A stretch of 64,000 nt of DNA, from positions 434,001 through 498,000 of the forward strand of contig NW_020825289.1 in assembly GCF_003286085.1 (NCBI RefSeq), read 5' to 3'. The DNA comes from Drosophila persimilis. Taxonomy: Eukaryota > Arthropoda > Insecta > Diptera > Drosophilidae. Made by a program: the position numbers and the translations under genes. Within the stretch, counting starts at the first letter, position 1, and every line of letters begins with the position of its first letter. The notes beneath the pieces were generated by a model. The model did no database searches and had not been told where the DNA came from. It was given only the letters and a program-made list of their open reading frames with translations. Shown here one piece after another: positions 1-10,440 of this stretch.

Positions 1-904
1 AACTGCTTTGCAAGGGGCCACCAGATACGAGCATGCCAAAGCGCCCACAATTGCATAGTTTGTGGAGACCGGCACCATACGCTTCTACACCGTAGCAATC
101 CAGCAAACTCCAGCGAGGCGATTTCCACAACGGCACTACATTCCTCAGCGTGGCCCGAGCTACATCTACGAGTACCAAGCGTACAAAATCCAAGTTCGTC
201 CGAAGCCCAGCCAAACGTTCAGTCGTATTTCGCCTCCGGCACGAGTGCTGTCCTCCTAGGCACGGCCATCGTTAATATTTGCCACCTGGGAAAACTTTCC
301 ACGCCCGCGCTCTGATCGACTCTGGCTCAGAGGCGACGTTCATTACAGAACGTCTTGTGGACATGATCAAATTGCCATTCCAACGTATCCAGACAAAGAA
401 GCTCTGCAGTTTTTTCATCCGTTCTCCGACTAAGCCGGGCTTACAACTAAATGCCACAGCCTACGTTATTCCGGAATTGGCCGCGAATATTCCGAATATT
501 CCGAATGCATCCGATCTCGCAAGGGTTCTTGAGAGACCTGCCGAACCTCTCATGGGCGGATCCGACCTTCTATGAGAGTTCACAAATAGATGTCCTGATT
601 GGAGCTGATAACCTTCCGTCCATTCAGTTAAGTGGCTCACTGACCAACATCTGTGGCTCTCTCCTCGGGCAGGAGACCATTTTCGGCTGGGTACTCACAG
701 GTCCAGTGCCTCAGGTGATGAATAAAATCTCATCGTTCTCGAGACAAATTTCCAGACGACCTATCACACAGGTAGAAGACTCGGGGTCTTTTTACGACAG
801 AAATTTCCTTCCAGCTCCCTCCGCAGAAGTTTTCGAACGGTCTCCTGACCGACGGAAATATTTCCAAAATATGCACTGTATGAAAGCTCTACGCTCCGGT
901 CCGA
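1..904 (+). mobile_element. BEL/Pao retrotransposon fragment (gag zinc knuckle to start of RT)
   Basis: The first bases translate to the end of a BEL/Pao Gag with a zinc-knuckle pattern (NCFARGH..C, then CIVCGDRHHTLLH). After a frame change, 279-575 encodes an aspartic protease core with the DSGSEATFI motif. From about 570 the frame that reads IDVLIGADN and FGWVLTGPV, typical of the protease-RT linker in BEL/Pao polyproteins, runs to about 850. Several frame changes make it a dead fragment. It is cut by the window start on the left and meets an oppositely oriented BEL/Pao RT at about 900, so the two copies form an inverted junction. The family is confident; the subfamily is not resolved. Confidence 0.8.
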
Positions 905-1761
905 ATTCAAGCCTGAAAAAGCAGCTGATCCGAAGCAGGGTCCCACGCTAAGCCGAAAGTTTTGGCTATGTCCCTTCCATCATGAAACTTTAGGAAATTC
1001 TCTATGTAATCTTCAGGGGTTCCCTCAAGTGCGTCCTGGTGACTGGAGCACCATTTCCTAAGTTTAAAATTACCACGGGACAGTAAAGCTGATGTTCTTG
1101 TCCATTACCTGTGCGACCGAATTATGTATAGTATACACTGATACAAATTGTCGGGTCGAGACACTCGTACGCAGCGGTACATTTTACAAATGTCCCCAGT
1201 GAGAGCGACTGGATATTTCCCAAAGCGAATCAATATGTTAAACAATGCAGGCTGAATAACAGGGCGTGTCATCACCACATTATTTAGAGAATACCCAGTT
1301 TATGTAGCTGAGGATCCATTGAAAATGACACGGAGTTTTGTCGTCGTACTGTCCTCCTTTACGACACAGGGATGAGGCAAGAAATATTTGCAGAGGCTAC
1401 GGGAATCAGGGTTGACTTGGTGCATATGGTGCAAATCAATGCACTCCTTCATAGAGGCGGAATACCTCGGCTTGAGTGTAGGATTACGCTGCAGTTTACG
1501 CTCCAAGCTGATGAACCGTCGATAAACCTGAGCATAAGATTCTCCTAAACGATCAGTATTGTTATTTAGCGGCAGACGAACTGCATTCCCCCCGGATGGC
1601 AACCTTGAAAGGTGGTTTACGAAATGTGCTTCACAATCGTCTTCTTCTTTGGTATGCAAACCAGCCTCCACACAATTCTCGACTTCCCAAAACATACGAA
1701 GAGTTTTATCCAATCTAGCTTCCATCTCAGCTTCCGAATCTGGACAATTGTGCATGGCCAA
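905..1761 (-). pseudogene. BEL/Pao reverse transcriptase N-terminal remnant
   Basis: Minus-strand frames encode the region leading into BEL/Pao RT: residues RLGESYAQVYRRFISLERKL, then HPCVVKEDSTTTKLRVIFNG, which is the conserved entry to the RT palm. After a frame change, 1290-1180 reads ALTGDICKMYRCVRV, the first catalytic Asp region. Near 1050-910 it reads IAKTFGLAWDPASDQLLF, from the region after RT. Much of the RT core between these points is deleted and the frames shift at least twice, so it cannot encode a working enzyme. Confidence 0.75.
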
Positions 1762-1853
1762 AAGCGCCGATATCTTCTGTCCACCGCCAGATACGATCCA
1801 CCCAAGCCGGGTCTTCTGCAGAAGAGGCAGGCCATCGGTTAGTTTGATTTTCT

Positions 1854-3395
1854 CTACGCAGAAAAGATCATAAAAAGCGCTCGCACCAATGAGGAGATCA
1901 ACCCGTTTTGGATTAAAAAATGCAGGATCGGCAAGCTAAATGTTACTGCCATACTTGCTTGACAATCGGCAATCGTTGGGGCGGTAAGCGTAGTTGTGTA
2001 AGCAGAGGTGCGAGAATGCATACAAATGCTTATGGTGGATCCCTCAGTAAAAACGCTGGTATCGCCCAGCCCAGACACAAGTGCAGACGATTGAGTTCTC
2101 CTAAGCTGAAGCTGCTGGGCGAACCTGGATGTGACGAGATGCAGCTGCGATCCTGAATCTAAGATGGCACGACAAGGAACTAAAACGCCAGACCGATTCT
2201 TCACGAGAACCACGGCTGTAGCCAGAAGCACGACATCAGAGTGAAGACCTTGGGCAGCAAGAGAGGTAGACGAAGGTAGAGACGAGCTGCTAGCAGAATT
2301 TTGAGCAACGGAAAGAGTGTCCGGTTGAACGGTAAGATCGGGAGGAGTAATACCTGGGCAGCCTTGTGTTGTGGGCTGTATACTATCGAAGTGCAACAAA
2401 CTATGATGCCTACCGCCGCATACTCGACATTTTCCACTATTGCATGCGCGGGTCCGGTGCCCCGGTTTTAGGCAATTGAAGCATAGGGAAAGCTTCTTCA
2501 CTTCTTTGTGGCGCAGAAACGGTGAGAGATTTCCGAATATCTTGCACGAGTATATTCCATGGCCCGCTGAGTGGCAAAAGACGCATACAGACGGGTCGGC
2601 GGAAGAGTTGGAAGCTACAAACGTTTTCTTAACCTGCGTATAGGAATGGTTTTTTCCCACCTGATCGCTACTAGCGTGTGTCGCTGTAGCATATTCCAAT
2701 CGCTCCATTTTCTGGCAGCGTTGCTGCAAGAATTCGAAGAATTCCTCTGCGGTAGGTATAGCATCCGACCATTTGGTTTGCGTCTTCGAATCCAACTTCT
2801 GCAGCAGCATGTTGATGACCATGAATCCTGAAATCTCCTCAGCAGTTCCCAATGTCTGGAACGCTCGCATGTGTAAATTGACTGCATCCGAAAACATCCG
2901 AAGCCTTTTAGCAGAAGGCGAGTCTACCCTCTTTAGCCCAAGAATCTTCTTGATGTGTGCCTGAAAAACAAGTCTTTTGTTATTAAAGCGTTTATTAAGT
3001 ATATCCAGAGCCGCACGATAATTGGCACTGGAGAGCTCCAACGATCGAACCGAATCTAAAGCCACATCAGCGAGGCAAGAGCGAAGGTGCTGGAATTTCT
3101 CGTTGTCACTGAGATCCGCATCCGCTTCAATCACCGATTTGAACATTGCCATAAAATCCGAGAACTCGACGTATCCACCAGAAAACTTAGGAACCTTCAG
3201 GCTAGGAAGTTGGCTTACTTCAACAGCAGCCAGCAACTCAGCTTTCAACGATATGAAAAGAGTATCGAAGATTTCGCGCAGCTCACTCCCAATCTCGTTT
3301 TGATCGAGAGCCTCCAATTCATTATGGGCCTTATTGAATTCCTCTCGAATTTCTGCCAACATATCAAGGCGCACCTCGACTTCCGCGGCGGTCAA
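1854..3395 (-). CDS. BEL/Pao Gag-protease open frame (513 codons)
   Basis: An open frame starting MTAAEVEVRLDMLAEIREEF, with a helical N-terminus followed by the BEL/Pao gag capsid region (residues about 70-240, with the LPSLKVPKFSGGYVEFSDF signature and a W/L-rich helix set). A zinc-binding stretch follows at residues about 270-330 (CVFCHSAGH..C; CFNCLKPGHRTRACNSGKCRVCGGRHHSLLH), then the start of the protease with AILDSGSQLHLV near residue 415. The frame is lost at about 1854, inside the linker after the protease, where pol should continue. Gag would form the retrotransposon particle in the cytoplasm. No stop interrupts the 513 codons, so this copy decayed only downstream. Confidence 0.8.
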   Translation of the reverse strand: MTAAEVEVRLDMLAEIREEFNKAHNELEALDQNEIGSELREIFDTLFISLKAELLAAVEVSQLPSLKVPKFSGGYVEFSDFMAMFKSVIEADADLSDNEKFQHLRSCLADVALDSVRSLELSSANYRAALDILNKRFNNKRLVFQAHIKKILGLKRVDSPSAKRLRMFSDAVNLHMRAFQTLGTAEEISGFMVINMLLQKLDSKTQTKWSDAIPTAEEFFEFLQQRCQKMERLEYATATHASSDQVGKNHSYTQVKKTFVASNSSADPSVCVFCHSAGHGIYSCKIFGNLSPFLRHKEVKKLSLCFNCLKPGHRTRACNSGKCRVCGGRHHSLLHFDSIQPTTQGCPGITPPDLTVQPDTLSVAQNSASSSSLPSSTSLAAQGLHSDVVLLATAVVLVKNRSGVLVPCRAILDSGSQLHLVTSRFAQQLQLRRTQSSALVSGLGDTSVFTEGSTISICMHSRTSAYTTTLTAPTIADCQASMAVTFSLPILHFLIQNGLISSLVRALFMIFSA

Positions 3396-3853
3396 CTTAT
3401 CGATTTATTCCCCGCGAAGGATTCGCCAAGCCTGTGCAATCGATCATATAATGACTGACTTTTACGCTTATACAGACTCAGTCTGTATTTCCGTCAGTCT
3501 CTCATTTCCGCCCGCGCCTGTATTCGGATCGTTGTCCATGTTAACCGTTGTGCTATTCGACACAACAACGGAAAATGAAATACCACTTAAGCGACGATGT
3601 ATAGACGCGAGAGGGAGAATGGAAGACACGAAAAGTCAAGAACCGCGGCTGCAGCTGCGCAGAGAATGAGAGATTCGACGCTTAAAGTACCGGAGTATGT
3701 ATGTATATAAATATTCCAGCCGCACTCTCACTGAAATTTGCACTTTAAATTGCTTTTTAACAAATGTATTTGTTAGTAGTTAAACTACCCAACAACAAAA
3801 TATTGTATAATTAATAAGTGTTTTAAACGGAACGCGATTAAGCAATGTTTTTA

Positions 3854-3873
3854 TATCACGTCGGGGGTCACCA
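3854..3873 (-). other. Primer-binding site of the BEL/Pao copy
   Basis: On the minus strand, two bases after the LTR end, the sequence begins TGGTGACCCCCGACGTG. A TGG start directly inside the LTR edge is the usual tRNA-primer site layout. The LTR edge at 3875 begins TG when read on the + strand. The matching tRNA was not determined. Confidence 0.6.
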
Positions 3874-3874
3874 A

Positions 3875-4250
3875 TGTTTAAGATGCCAAGCTATTTTGGC
3901 ACCTATTTGTTTCAAAATAAAAAGGGAACTTCGTTTAACTTTATAATAGGTATTTAATGTTGGTGGCTTAGCGGAAGCCGATTGCTTGCTATGGCGAGAT
4001 AATTTTATGAGAGGTCAATATGCAACCAATGCTCAGAGGGGTTAGCAGTGGTTCTATGCTTCAGTATACAGTATACTGTATGGTTAGAGATAGAACTAAA
4101 TAAACGAGGGCGGGAGATCAATGTGATCAAGATAATTGCCGAAGTGGCGACGGCAGAGAGCCCTTTTAGCCCGTTTGAACAAAATAGGCGGCTCACTTTG
4201 CTCATATAATAAGAATGCTTAAATTTACGGTTATTATTCGTCGACTGGCT
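3875..4250 (-). repeat. BEL/Pao 5' LTR (outer edge uncertain)
   Basis: The stretch flanked by the PBS is the presumed LTR. It contains AT-rich promoter-like sequence and no ORF. The inner edge (TGTTTAAG on the + strand) is supported by the adjoining PBS. The outer edge is only estimated because the partner LTR is missing. Confidence 0.5.
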
Positions 4251-4379
4251 CTAACTATATTATAGCCAATAAAATCGTTAAATTATCCATCAAATTGTGA
4301 AATTTCACAGTTCATACCAAAACATTTTTATTTTATAGTCATTGTTGGTATTGTGCCAGTGGAAATCTGAGTTTCACTT

Positions 4380-4510
4380 CTTTCCTCCCGTTCCCCATAG
4401 ATATGCCAGGTGCTAAACGGCTTTAAGATTCGTTTTGTTTATTAAAATGTCGTTTACATTACATTTCGGTGCAAAGAAATATCTCCGTTTTGAAATTGGG
4501 GTAAAATGCG
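4380..4510 (+). repeat. Repeat X fragment just upstream of Nipped-A
   Basis: About 100 bp resembling sequences at 13770-13930 and 52510-52620. The shared words are an ATTCGTTTTG/GGTTCGTTTC start, AAAATGTCGTTTAC and CGTTTTGAAA. It looks like an old copy of an unnamed dispersed repeat. It sits about 300 bp upstream of the Nipped-A start codon, so it may overlap the promoter region, although no core promoter element is obvious in 4510-4778. Confidence 0.45.
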
Positions 4511-4778
4511 CTATGCAAAAATGTGTGCATCAATTTTTGTGGGATAATCACTTAATTATTTTTACTATTATATGTAGAGCATACCCTATATTGTGTTGAC
4601 AATAGAAAAGTGTTCCTATCCCAAATTTCTAAATATAAAAAACAAAATTTTGTTTTGTGATGACTCTTCATCCCTGGCATGATTAATGATTCAAACTCTT
4701 AATTCTGAAATATTAAATATTGTTTATACCGGCTTACATTAGAAGGCAATAGGCTGTCAAGTCCATCACCATACAAAA

Positions 4779-5015
4779 ATGTCTGTCAGTGAAAGTATTC
4801 CGGTTATCACTTTCCGAAATTATTTGAATATACTTAACGATCCCTCTGCAAAAGAGGAAATCAAGTTAAAAGCCACACAAGAACTAAGCGAACACTTTGA
4901 AATGATAATTCAAAGCTCATCCTATCCATCATTCCTGGAAACCTCACTAAAAATATTTATGCGTATATTGCAAGAGGGCGACCCTCAGTTCATTCAAGAA
5001 AACACCATGCAACAC
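4779..5015 (+). CDS. Nipped-A: Nipped-A (TRRAP/Tra1) exon 1, first 79 codons
   Basis: Encodes the N-terminus of the TRRAP/Tra1 pseudokinase scaffold, a PIKK-family protein of about 3,800 residues. It recruits the SAGA and Tip60 (NuA4) acetyltransferase complexes to activators in the nucleus. The exon starts at ATG 4779 (caccatacaaaaATGTC) and reads MSVSESIPVITFRNYLNI, then PQFIQENTMQH, matching the known fly N-terminus and aligning with vertebrate TRRAP. It ends at CAC 5015 before the donor GTGAGT. It joins in phase 0 to exon 2 at 15969, giving TMQH-IRKLILEMIHR. The exon shows no damage despite the repeats around it. The promoter must lie in 4260-4778, but no TATA box or initiator can be called with confidence. 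Confidence 0.93.
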
Positions 5016-5730
5016 GTGAGTTTTTTAAAAATACATACACAGTATAATTATAGTATAATAAAATATATGTATATTTTTATAGCGTTTATAGAAATGATTT
5101 TTGGTGCCAATTTATGACAAAATATATATTTTAAACTATGCCAAACTTGTAATCAAATACCATACAATATCAAGATATCGCATCAGGAACAAATTCCATT
5201 TCAATTTTCGTTCGACGCTTCTACGTACGGTCATGCGGGGTACTAGGTACACCTAGTCTCTTTTAGGCTATCCTTCGTCTCAGATCGCAGCCACTCATTT
5301 GCCTGCCTACTCTGCTGCCTACTTTATTTGCCTACTCATTTGTTTGGCTGCTTAGCTTGTAACAAATATACAGTTTTTGGCGACGCAAAATTAGAGACCC
5401 TTTTAGTTCACTAGATTGCAAAAAAAAAACGTTACTTGGGCATGATTAAGTACATTGATGACTCGAGTTTAATTTATGAAGGCTGTTTTGTTGTTGGTGT
5501 TTTCAAAAATAAAAAAGCTGCTAGTTTTGTCAAATTGTAGCCTATTCACCAATACATTTTTGTATGCCTTTTTTCACCTTCGTGTGTAGCCCACAAGGAA
5601 TGATTCTTACGAATAACTAATTTAAAAAAATCGAATAGAGACAATTTAACGGTTTGACAACCGACTCGGTTTGGCATGCTTTTAAAAATAAAAGTTCTAA
5701 TGCCAACTTTTTCAGGACCCATTTTAAAAC
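5016..5730. other. Start of intron 1, no gene
   Basis: Begins with the exon 1 donor GTGAGT. The rest is AT-rich, with a short run of degenerate TGCCTACT repeats around 5300-5345. The frame running on from exon 1 to 5117 is only intron read-through. No recognised element or RNA gene was seen. Confidence 0.6.
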
Positions 5731-6192
5731 GAGGGGGAACGTTGTGAGTTGCTGCTGCGACCGCAACTCTACATTTATACCCGATACATAGTCAGTATGG
5801 CTACATTAAGCGACAATGTGTGCCTGCTGGAGAGACAGAAAACGTGTCTGAACATGAAATTTTGAAATACACTTGTAACAGAGTGATCTAACAGAAGTTT
5901 GGATACAAAATTTGGTTGCTCTAGATTTAATAGTCTGCGATTTGTGAATGCCAAAGATTTTCGTCCTTTGCTCGGGCCGAAATGGGGGCGATATCACAGG
6001 AGAGTGGATACCAAATTTGGGGGTTCTGAGCACTAGGCGCTCATAAGGACGAACAGACAGACAGGTCTCAATCGACTCGGCTATTGATGTTGATCAAGAA
6101 TATATACATATACTAAATGGGGTCGGAAACGCTTCCTTCTGAACGTTACACACATCCAGTTTCACCACCAAGCTAATATACCCCTGTACTTG
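5731..6192 (-). mobile_element. DINE-1 (INE-1) Helitron-like copy 1
   Basis: Minus-oriented copy. Its 3' end (GAGGGGGAACGTTGTGAG on the + strand) is at 5731. The CCGATAC...TCAGTATGGC block and the GACAGAC microsatellite (complement of GTCY) follow. The conserved core (tcaatcgactcggctattga, then GGGGTCGGAAACG) sits at 6068-6133, and CTAATATACCCC lies near 6180. DINE-1 is a non-autonomous, Helitron/Helentron-related family with no protein. This copy is shorter than copy 4 and lacks a middle section. Confidence 0.88.
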
Positions 6193-6719
6193 CTAACTTC
6201 CATGTAAATTTTTGATTTTTTGTATAACAAATGAATAATTCACTCGGTACAGTTATCTAGCATCAAGGTGCTGAATCATGCGCAAGCAATGTGATGATGA
6301 GTCTCTACCTTGTGTTACTATACAATTTTGGGACCGAACGAGTATGCAGGCAGCGGAGCCCAAGTAGGTAGGCAGCGGGTCGCGGTCAGAGATGAAGGGC
6401 CTAAAAGAGATTTGAAACCCGGCACGCGCCTTCTGTCTAGGGGGCGTCATGAAAAACCCCGCCGTAGAACACTTTTGGGCCGTCATGATATAACTTAATG
6501 TAGTGCAGCACAAATAATGTATGTATACATATTAGAGCCCTGCACGAGTGCACACTAATTCGTGTTAACAGTTAGGAATCACACTGTGCACAGTATCAAA
6601 ACATGATTCATGTCTCCTTTTCACACTATCTTTCATTTCATTTTCTTTCCTTCATTTGCTGAGCGTGTGCACAGTTCAATAATATCGACTGTTGCTTGTA
6701 GTTGTGCGGTTTAATGACC
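6193..6719. other. Intron 1 spacer, no assigned content
   Basis: Unique-looking intronic sequence with short accidental frames on both strands (for example 6310-6498). None has a recognisable domain, and no repeat edge is clear. It could hold an old, unrecognised element. Confidence 0.5.
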
Positions 6720-6836
6720 CCTGCAGTACGGGTCTTCGATGACTCAGCTGCTGACACGTCGATACATAAACCGTCTACAGTTTGGTCGTCGCAACTAGAA
6801 CTTGAACCAGTGGGACTGCGGAGTGGATACCCTACT
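6720..6836 (-). repeat. Repeat Y copy 1, joined to a BEL/Pao pol
   Basis: On the minus strand the sequence after 6836 begins TAGGGTATCCACTCCGCAGT and continues through CAAGTTCTAGTTGCGACGACC. The same approximately 75-bp block appears on the + strand at 61012-61090, just outside the LTR of the related BEL/Pao element. The shared word cgacgaccaaactgtagac leaves little doubt. Its nature is unknown; it could be part of another LTR or a hotspot sequence. Confidence 0.6.
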
Positions 6837-6837
6837 G

Positions 6838-7852
6838 TGCACAAAGGAAGGGAGATAACGGTATGATCGAGCTCTTTCTATCCACAGTCTTATAGCGTTG
6901 TAACTGTTTGAACTCTGCTGTAAACTCTACTTGTTGGAAGGTTGGCAGGATTATAGTGCGGGCATGATTCAGTTCTCCTGCGCAGAGTGTCGTTTTATGC
7001 GCTCTGCTTTTTTTGTAGCAAAAGCGTAACATATATGCTACAATGCGTTGCAGTTTATAAAACAAGTTGCTATGTCTTGTTGCGATTGGCAAGCTTACAT
7101 GCTTAGCCTTTCTCTCAACATTGCTGGGTTCTCTGATGGGTGGCTTCATCCATTTGTCTCGAGATCCGTGCAGAAATAATGGTCCATATAACCACAAAGT
7201 GTGATCTGCCAATCTGCTTGCTGCGATCCCTCTCGACAAGACATCGGCTGCGATGTTGGCCGATGACACATGACGCCATTGTGACTGGTTTGTTAACGCC
7301 TGGATTTTGGCTATTCGATTTGCCACAAAGGTATGGTATTTTGATGATGATGCGTTTATCCAGGATAGCACAACGGTGGAGTCACTCCAAAAGCATCCTG
7401 AAACTGTGTTAATGTTCATGTGCGGATCCTGTCGGACTCGCTTTGTGAGTTCGGAACCAAAAACTGTTGCACACAGCTCTAACCGTGGTAGTGATTTTTT
7501 GTCTTACTGACACTTGGTTATTTTTCTATGCAGCGCGTACGTATACTGCTGCGCCATATGCTCGTTCTGATGCATCTACAAACGTGTAGAGTTCTTGGGT
7601 AGCTGGAACTTTACCATCATAGATATGCCGGGGAATATGCATCTTGTTCAATGTTTGTTCCCGGTATTCCTTCCATTCGTTTTGGAGCTGTAATGGCAAT
7701 TTGTCATCCCAATACAGTTTGAGCTCCCAAAGCTGTTGCATGAAGATTTTTTTTTTACTACGACCGGCGCAAAGAGTCAAATATTTGGGCCAGTTTGGAA
7801 CATACCACCTTTTTGGTGATACATGTAGCCTGCCTTTTTTGTGTTCGTCCAC
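6838..7852 (-). pseudogene. BEL/Pao RNase H and integrase N-terminal remnant
   Basis: Frames encode YTFVDASERAYGAAVYVRA (RNase H start with the catalytic Asp), then FWSDSTVVLSWI and HVSSANIAADVLSRG, the later RNase H motifs of Pao-type elements. The sequence then reads into AGELNHARTIILPTFQQVEF and KTVDRKSSIIPLSPF, the linker before integrase. It stops there at the repeat Y boundary. The integrase catalytic core is absent, so integration function is lost. Confidence 0.75.
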
Positions 7853-8846
7853 ACAATTTGTCCTTTTTCGGCATCCAAATGAGACCCAGAGTCTTCACGC
7901 TGTAGTGCTCTAGTGTCTCTCCTAGCTTGACATCGCTTACAATATCCCCTTTGGGTATTCCTTGGAGAAGTTGTTCATTGTTAGAGCCCCACTTGCGCAA
8001 TTCGAATCCGTATGGTAGCAATATCTTATTTAGTTCTTGCCGAACTTGAATTGTTTCTGGAATAGTGTTTGCTCCAGTTAGACAGTCGTCAACGTAAAAA
8101 TCGATTTTTAATGTTGATGATCCTACTGATAGTCTGTCTTTATATTGTGTTGCCAAGTGATCCAGACATTTCGTTGCTAGGAACGGAGCAGCTGTAGTCC
8201 CATATGTGACTGTTTTTAGGCGATAGTACCTGACGGATTGATTCTCCAGACTATCATCTGATGGAATTGATCCTCCGGATTCATCAATACTTGTCGGTAC
8301 ATCTTTTCAATGTCCGCTTTGAATATGTACTTATGAGTTCGAAATCGTAGCAGAATGGACATCGTTCAAAGATTTCCCGCTTGCTGACTTGCATGAGGCA
8401 TCGAAAACTACCCTAAGCTATGTTGTGGTGCTCTCACGTTTGAGTACACAGTGATGTGAAATAATGTAGTGTTTTTTAGGAACCTTTGATGCTGGCACCA
8501 TCTTCATATGTCTTAGACCTTCATACTCTTCCATGTAGTCCACATAACTCTTCTAAGTTTCTGTTGAGATGCGGCACTCCAACGCTAGGAATCATTTTGT
8601 TGCAGTTTCCAAAGACTCCCTCAGAGCTGAAGGGTGTTCGCAAAATGGGAGTTTTACAATAAACCGGCCATCCGAAGCAGTCTGAAGGTTTTCTAAAAAA
8701 TGAGCTTCGCACTGTGCTTCTACTGGAGTGCGTGGTTTTTCTTCCGACTCTAGATACTCCTGAGTCCAGAATCTTTCAATGAGCTTATTGACTCCCGTTG
8801 CAGAAATGGGTGAGGAACTGTGGGCGGACTTGACTTTTCCTGCCAC
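7758..8846 (-). pseudogene. BEL/Pao reverse transcriptase remnant
   Basis: The N-terminal linker (8846-8592, QCEAHFLENLQTASDGRFIV) is followed by broken pieces of palm and fingers and by 8156-7758 with KIDFYVDDCLTGANTI, the YVDD catalytic box of this family. Frame changes at about 8590, 8400 and 8250 separate the parts. The matching + strand element carries the same motif at 56506-56540. Confidence 0.75.
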
Positions 8847-8899
8847 AATCCATCCCAGTTTTGTGTGTTGTAGTTTGTGTGCAACGGGCCTCCTGTCCT

Positions 8900-9690
8900 T
8901 AGCTGCTGTTAATGTGGTAGCAGCAATGAATAGTAATGCTCGGCTCCAATTAGCATGTCGATTTTGCCTGGCTTATGGAAGTTTGGATCTGCCAGTGAGA
9001 TCTTGCTTGGTACGTTAAATTCTCTGAATGGAGTGCATGAGCTGGTTGATCAGCTATTATCCGTGGTAATACGAAAGCTTAAATTCTTTGCGTAAAACCA
9101 TTGTGAAGGGATTTCATGAGCACATTTACTCGAGCCCTGCTGGTCTTTGATTGACCTCCGATTCCTTCGATCCGTAATGTTGTGTCTTTTAGTTTGAGTG
9201 ACAACATTGATGCCATTCGTTCAGAGATTAAGTTTATCTGTGATCCTGAATCTAGCAGTGATCTGAAATTAGAAAACTGCTCGTTGTTGGCCTCTACAGC
9301 CACCTTTGCTGTGGCAGGTATATTGTAACTATTGTTACTTGCCGCACCAACCGTCGGTGCTCTTGATTCGGTAGCTGCGCCCGATGCTGTGTCCAGATTT
9401 AGGATCGTGTTGTGCTTCTTGTCGCACTTGAAGCAGTTTCGACCTGGGCATGCGTTTGTTTTGTGATTCGTTATAAAACAAGTAACGCAAATTTTTTGTT
9501 TTTGTACGCAATTAAGTCGTTCCGATGGAGATTTGGAGTGAAATTATTCGCATCCATCTTTGCTCTAAGAACTGAAGCATCGTGTCCAGCGCCTGAATGT
9601 CCTTTGAGCTTCCCAATGGTTGTTCAAACAAGGTATGATTTGTAACATCCATATTTGTATCTCTGGGATTGTTGTATGCGTCAACTAGTA
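8900..9690 (-). pseudogene. BEL/Pao gag C-terminus and protease remnant
   Basis: The sequence near 9690-9600 encodes LLVDAYNNPRD and FEQPLGSSKDIQALD. The related copy has over 150 extra bases between these words, so gag carries an internal deletion here. Zinc-knuckle Cys codons follow near 9530-9400. The protease at 9303-9079 (FRSLLDSGSQINLISE) keeps the DSG catalytic triad, and its frame is open for 74 codons. Confidence 0.7.
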
Positions 9691-10440
9691 ATTTCCCCGT
9701 TCAGCCATCCCGCTCCATCGAGCGTGGGCATGGGAGCGCTGGGGTCCTCCTCCATTCGCGTGAACAGTGATTTAACGAGCTGCGCGTGAACTAACTTCCA
9801 CTGCGCCGCCGTCATCTTTCCATTCTCGTCGCTGCGGTCGATCAAGGCTACAATGAGATGTCTCTTGGACACTTCGCTCATGGCCTTCTGTCTCGGCTTC
9901 CTTGCCTTCGGCTGGGGGGTGGCCACCTTGGGCCTGCGTTGCCGCTTGCTCGCCGGAGTGCCTTTGGCAGCGCTCTCGTTCGGGCGTTGCCTCTTGGTGG
10001 CCAACATCTCCTCCACCTTGTTGGCGAATCCACCGTTTTTTGCCTTCATCTGGGGCAGCTGCGCGTAGTGTTCGCACCCTCCTGTACCCGTTGCTCAGCC
10101 CAGGCTAGCTTGGACTTCTCCTCTTGGGAGATATCCGCCTTGCCCTGGAGCCGGCTCAGTAACTTGAGGGCCGCCTTATACTGAGCTTTTGCCTTCATCC
10201 CCTTCCTGGAACGCATCGGCCCTTCCCTACGCAGGGAGCTGGTACCTGGTTCCGGCGAGCGGAGAAGGCTTTCTTCTTCTGTTTGCTAATGGATAGCACG
10301 CTCTCCGGGTCCGAGTCTGTGTCGACAGCGGCACCCGCGCGGCTCACTCTGCAACGCGCCGTTTTTGTGGCAGTAGTATTACAACTGAAATAGCCTTTCC
10401 AGCCTCCATGTTTGGCGAAAGTCCCGAAAGTCCATACTAG
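9681..10440 (-). pseudogene. LOA-clade LINE ORF1 fragment
   Basis: The 122-codon frame (10049-9681) is rich in Lys and Arg (TKRQRPNESAAKGTP, SKRQRRPKVATP). It then reads KRHLIVALIDRSDENGKMTA and AQWKLVHAQL. This matches the layout of the intact LOA ORF1 at 51856-50510 (IGVLDKGSAEGRIPRSQWKW), so it is the same kind of nucleic-acid-binding ORF1 from another LINE family. Upstream frames to about 10440 look like its N-terminal half after a frameshift. It is truncated at about 9690, where the BEL/Pao gag begins. Confidence 0.65.

Larger units (their letters stand above)
905..4250 (-). mobile_element. BEL/Pao retrotransposon, 5' half (LTR, PBS, gag, start of pol)
   Basis: Read on the minus strand this is the 5' part of a BEL/Pao element: LTR (from about 4250 to 3875), primer-binding site, an untranslated leader, a long gag frame (3395-1854) and a broken RT region (1761-905). 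Integrase and the 3' LTR are missing; at about 905 the element abuts an inverted fragment of the same superfamily. The outer LTR end is uncertain because no second LTR is present for comparison. Confidence 0.75.
6838..9695 (-). mobile_element. BEL/Pao element, internally broken (same family as 54128-60962)
   Basis: Minus-strand remnants follow the normal order of a BEL/Pao polyprotein. Gag C-terminus: about 9690-9340, with a zinc knuckle and PLGSSKDIQAL. Protease: 9303-8900, LLDSGSQINLISERMA. RT: 8846-7760, including DFYVDDCLTGAN. RNase H and integrase start: 7850-6838. Protein words are nearly identical to the + strand element at 54128-60962, so both belong to one family. Frameshifts and short deletions interrupt it repeatedly. 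No LTR is attached: it ends abruptly inside the integrase N-terminal region at 6838 and inside gag at about 9695. Confidence 0.85.

Noticed and set aside
6310-6513. Opposed ORFs of 62 and 86 codons in intron 1
   Set aside because: Both strands are open over the same short stretch, with no domain and no start or codon-use support.
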